Of a DNA stretch of 8,625 nucleotides, positions 6,530 through 8,625 are shown one piece after another (position 1 is the first letter of the stretch; every line of letters begins with the position of its first letter). The notes under the pieces were generated by a model that saw only the letters and a list, made by a program, of their open reading frames with translations, made no database searches and was not told the DNA's origin. Source of the DNA: DSWT01 sp034433375 (GTDB lineage: Bacteria > Chloroflexota > Anaerolineae > B4-G1 > SLSP01); the NCBI GenBank assembly GCA_034433375.1, contig DAOUAQ010000010.1, forward strand, positions 1 to 8,625. Reading direction: 5' to 3'. Both the position numbers and the translations under genes were made by a program.

Positions 6530-7780
6530 ATGTTACCGAACAAACTCACGTCAGAGGAACTTGAACGGCTGCTTTCCGTTCAACTCGACGCGCCGGATGC
6601 AGCCGCACCGGTGGATGATCTGCACCTGCTGCGGCTGATGCCGAAAGCCGCCCGTGAGGCGCTCATGCAAGCCGTGACCGAGCAAACCTACCCGGCCGGT
6701 GACGTCATCTTCCACGAGGGCGCGCCCGGCGACGTCGCGTACCTTGTGTGGGCCGGACGCGCGCTGGTCATCAAAGGCAACCTGGAATCCCCCACCATTC
6801 TCGGCTATCGCGGGCCGGGCGATATTTTGGGAGAGATGGCGCTGCTCGAAAACCAACCGCGCTCTGCGTCCATTGTCGCCCTGACAGACCTGCGGTTGCT
6901 GCAAATCCACAAAGACGACTTCATCCGGCTGTTGAGCGACAACCCCTCCATCAGCGCCGAAATCATGGCGACGATGAGCGCCCGGCTGCGCGCCGCCGAC
7001 ACCATCCGCGATTCGACCACGCAAGTCAAACAGCAGTTGGCGCGGCAGGTCATCGAACTCAAGACCAGAGAAGTAGAGTTGCTCGAACTCCAGCAGATGC
7101 GGCAGGAAACCGTTGATCTGATTGTCCACGACCTGCGCAACCCGCTCAGTATCCTGATCAACGTGATCGAACTGCTCGAGGTGACGCTTCCCGTGGACGT
7201 GCGCGATGACAACCAGCAGCTCCTCGACGTGGGGCGCTCGGCCTACGTGCGCATGAAACGGTTGATTGACACACTGCTCGACACGTCGCGGTTGGAAGCG
7301 GGTGAGGCGCGGCTGAACATCAGAGTGACGGATATGACGCAACTTATCCAGACCACCGCCACAACGATGCTGCCTGCCTCTCTGGCGCGGAACATCAAAC
7401 TGCGCACCTGCATCGAAGAGGCCCTGCCCACCGTGAAAATTGACGCCGAGCGGATTGAGCGCGTGCTGTGCAACTTGATTGACAACGCGATCAAATATAC
7501 CACCCGGGGCGATATCACCGTTGCCGCCGCGCAGAACGATGGGTGCATCGCGGTGAGTGTCAACGACACCGGACCGGGAATTCCGCCGGCCGAACGCGAG
7601 CGCATCTTCGCGCGTTTCACGCAGGTAGAGGGAGAAGAAAGGCGCGGGCGTGGGTTTGGGCTAGGACTGCGGTTCTGTTACCTGGCTGTCCAGGCGCACG
7701 GCGGGGAAATCTGGGTCGAGACGGGGGATAACGGCGTCGGCAGCAAGTTCGTGTTTACGCTGCCGGTCAATGAAACCTGA
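6530..7780 (+). CDS. Cyclic-nucleotide-binding histidine kinase
   Basis: The 416-residue soluble protein has no membrane segment. A cyclic-nucleotide-binding domain occupies about 34-150. Its phosphate-binding cassette reads GDILGEMALLENQPRSAS (97-114), with the ligand-contacting Glu (E102) and Arg (R111) of the CRP/PKA family present. A long helix or coiled coil (about 150-195) links it to a HisKA domain with the H-box VHDLRNPLS, phospho-acceptor H200. The HATPase domain shows the N-box NLIDNAIKYT (N315, N319), the G1 box NDTGPGIP (345-352), the F-box IFARF (359-363) and the G2 box GRGFGLGL (373-380). All catalytic boxes look intact, so autophosphorylation controlled by bound cAMP or cGMP is the expected activity. 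It follows the large cyclase by nine bases, so enzyme and receptor for the same messenger are made together. No receiver domain or response regulator is in the window, so its phosphotransfer partner is unknown. The C-terminal NET and the TGA stop lie inside a palindromic repeat. Confidence 0.93.
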   Translation: MLPNKLTSEELERLLSVQLDAPDAAAPVDDLHLLRLMPKAAREALMQAVTEQTYPAGDVIFHEGAPGDVAYLVWAGRALVIKGNLESPTILGYRGPGDILGEMALLENQPRSASIVALTDLRLLQIHKDDFIRLLSDNPSISAEIMATMSARLRAADTIRDSTTQVKQQLARQVIELKTREVELLELQQMRQETVDLIVHDLRNPLSILINVIELLEVTLPVDVRDDNQQLLDVGRSAYVRMKRLIDTLLDTSRLEAGEARLNIRVTDMTQLIQTTATTMLPASLARNIKLRTCIEEALPTVKIDAERIERVLCNLIDNAIKYTTRGDITVAAAQNDGCIAVSVNDTGPGIPPAERERIFARFTQVEGEERRGRGFGLGLRFCYLAVQAHGGEIWVETGDNGVGSKFVFTLPVNET

Positions 7781-7806
7781 CAGGTTTCAGAAAACCGGTC
7801 AGGTTT
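7771..7806. repeat. Two 15-bp palindromic units (AAACC-N5-GGTTT) between convergent genes
   Basis: AAACCTGACAGGTTT (7773-7787) and AAACCGGTCAGGTTT (7792-7806) are separated by four bases. The first extends to perfect 9-base arms (7771-7779 with 7781-7789 around one central A). AAACCTGAC (7773-7781) can also pair with GTCAGGTTT (7798-7806). The units hold the TGA stops of both convergent genes: ACC-TGA for the kinase (ending 7780) and ACC-TGA on the minus strand for the HD protein (7801-7799). They may act as a weak bidirectional terminator or mRNA 3' end, but no clear U-tract follows on either side. From memory, this is a dispersed repeat type in Chloroflexota. Confidence 0.75.
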
Positions 7807-8407
7807 GAGGGGCCAGTGCGGCAAGCAAGCGCTTGAGCAGCAGAATGTTTTCGTGTTTGCTGGTGTCGCGCAAATCTCGCGCGACAGCGGTGAAGTAGGT
7901 GTGCGTTGACAGAAAATGCAACTGGCGGCGATACCACGTTTCGAGCGTGAGGTGCGCGCCGCAAGCCTCCAGTTCAGCGTACAGGTTGTGGCTGGTAATC
8001 AGATAATCTTCACGTCCGAGCGAGTCCAGATCGGCGTCACAGAGTAGGGCTTCCAGGAAATTTTCCGGTTTCTGGGGCATACTCGTCGCCAGAATCATCT
8101 GCGCAATGACGGCGATCTGTTCAGGGGTGTAGCCAAATTTGGGCAATGTCTCTTGAGCGATGCGCGCCCCCACCGGTTCGTTGTTCGTATATTGCTCAAT
8201 GTAACCGGTATCGTGCAACAGCGCGGCGGTGCGCAACAGGAGTGCAGCTTCCTCGTCCACCCCTGCCAACGCCGCCAAACGCTCCACAGCCGGTAAAACG
8301 TCGTCGCGGGTGTGCAGAACACTGTGATAATGCAGGTCGGGCGATAGCCCGCGTTCCAAACACGCTAACACATACGCCTGTGCGCCTTCCCAGTCTGGAT
8401 GTCCCAC
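7799..8407 (-). CDS. HD-domain metal-dependent phosphohydrolase
   Basis: The 202-residue soluble protein has the signature HD-superfamily metal ligands. YHSVLHT gives H28 and H32, ALLHDTGY gives the H65-D66 doublet, and CDADLDSLGR gives the distal aspartates D124/D126. Such proteins hydrolyse phosphoesters of nucleotides or related compounds using divalent metals; the substrate cannot be read from the sequence. It is a compact HD protein, without the GYP motif of cyclic-di-GMP enzymes and without helicase parts. The start is GTG (8405-8407). An in-frame stop lies shortly upstream with no ATG between, and a weak GGAG (minus strand, 8419-8422) sits 11 bases before it. An ATG further upstream is out of frame. 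It converges on the kinase gene and lies downstream of ppdK on the same strand, behind a terminator. A role in degrading the cyclic nucleotide made next door is possible but unsupported except by location. Confidence 0.85.
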   Translation of the reverse strand: MGHPDWEGAQAYVLACLERGLSPDLHYHSVLHTRDDVLPAVERLAALAGVDEEAALLLRTAALLHDTGYIEQYTNNEPVGARIAQETLPKFGYTPEQIAVIAQMILATSMPQKPENFLEALLCDADLDSLGREDYLITSHNLYAELEACGAHLTLETWYRRQLHFLSTHTYFTAVARDLRDTSKHENILLLKRLLAALAPQT

Positions 8408-8429
8408 AATAACACACGCTCCATCTTAG

Positions 8430-8465
8430 TGAAGAAAAAGCAGCGCCCTGTGACAGGGCGCTGCT
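8430..8465 (-). terminator. Rho-independent terminator after ppdK
   Basis: Perfect 12-base arms, AGCAGCGCCCTG (8439-8450) and CAGGGCGCTGCT (8454-8465), surround a TGA loop. On the minus strand the stem is followed by TTTTTCTTC (8438 down to 8430), so it terminates transcripts coming from the ppdK side. It sits about 30 bases after the ppdK stop and 23 bases before the GTG of the HD gene. On the plus strand no T-tract follows. The rest of the 86-base gap (8408-8493) holds no recognisable gene or convincing promoter. Confidence 0.9.
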
Positions 8466-8493
8466 TGTCACGATTGGACAAACCGATCCGCGA

Positions 8494-8625
8494 CTAACCG
8501 TGCCGGATAACAGCCTGCGCCGCCGCCAGCCGCGCCACGGGGACGCGGAACGGAGAGCAGCTCACGTAGTCCAGGCCCACGCGATAGCAGAAGTCGATAG
8601 AGTCGGGATCGCCGCCATGTTCGCC
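8494..8625 (-). CDS. ppdK: Pyruvate, phosphate dikinase, C-terminal end (partial)
   Basis: The minus strand gives 43 residues from the window edge to a TAG stop (8496-8494). They begin GEHGGDPDSIDFC and continue with YVSCSPFRVPVARLAAAQA, the extreme C-terminus of pyruvate, phosphate dikinase. In this family the GEHGGDP loop lines the phosphoenolpyruvate site and the Cys of SCSPFRVP (C23 of this fragment) is the catalytic proton donor; both are intact. The enzyme interconverts pyruvate, ATP and phosphate with phosphoenolpyruvate, AMP and pyrophosphate in the cytosol. Most of the roughly 870-900-residue protein lies beyond the window. The Cys-containing motif separates it from phosphoenolpyruvate synthase and PTS enzyme I less cleanly than the full sequence would, but the match is very close. 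It is followed by a strong terminator and is probably unrelated to the cyclase genes. Confidence 0.93.
   Translation of the reverse strand, partial: GEHGGDPDSIDFCYRVGLDYVSCSPFRVPVARLAAAQAVIRHG

Noticed and set aside
7799..8407. HD protein as a Cas3-type nuclease or an HD-GYP cyclic-di-GMP phosphodiesterase
   Set aside because: There is no helicase part, no CRISPR array or cas gene nearby, and no GYP motif; the protein is a small single-domain HD enzyme.
8422..8430. TAAGAT on the minus strand as a -10 box for the HD gene
   Set aside because: It matches only four of six consensus positions, and no good -35 box lies at the right distance because that stretch is the ppdK terminator stem.

Overview
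The window is a GC-rich, densely packed piece of a bacterial chromosome dominated by cyclic-nucleotide signalling genes. The style points to Chloroflexota (Anaerolineae-like). The signs are multi-domain cyclase/AAA/TPR proteins, stand-alone HAMP proteins, a zinc-ribbon plus Pro-rich leader on a signalling protein, and intergenic repeats of the CGCARAG, GACTTYG and AAACC-N5-GGTTT kinds that I associate from memory with that phylum. The lineage is an inference and rests on no marker gene.

Layout. On the + strand five genes run in one direction: the C-terminal end of a class III adenylate/guanylate cyclase with a TPR tail (2-265); two paralogous membrane proteins built as TM / extracytoplasmic helical domain / TM / HAMP / coiled coil with no output domain (302-1210 and 1232-2119); a 1430-residue protein with two zinc ribbons, a Pro-rich linker, two cyclase homology domains, a STAND/AAA-type ATPase and about seven TPRs (2228-6520); and a soluble histidine kinase with an N-terminal cyclic-nucleotide-binding domain (6530-7780). 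Spacings are 36, 21, 108 and 9 bases. The 108-base gap carries two short repeat blocks. On the - strand, convergent with the kinase, lies a small HD-family phosphohydrolase (7799-8407). A strong rho-independent terminator (8430-8465) separates it from the C-terminal end of pyruvate, phosphate dikinase, ppdK (8494-8625), which leaves the window.

How the genes may work together (inference). The two HAMP proteins could sense an external or membrane signal and pass it in trans to the flanking cyclases. The big cyclase could integrate this with nucleotide binding and TPR-mediated partners. The cyclic nucleotide made could be read by the next gene, a kinase whose phosphate-binding cassette and catalytic boxes look intact. 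No response regulator is visible in the window. The HD protein might hydrolyse a phosphoester in the same circuit, but only its position suggests this.

The most striking point is in the big cyclase. Its two cyclase domains have lost complementary active-site residues: domain 1 keeps the metal aspartates, and domain 2 keeps the Asn/Arg transition-state pair. The domain order C1-C2-ATPase-TPR is that of mammalian soluble adenylyl cyclase. A second curiosity is that both convergent genes at 7780/7799 end inside copies of a 15-bp palindromic element that supplies their stop codons. No tRNA, rRNA, CRISPR array, transposase or phage gene was seen.
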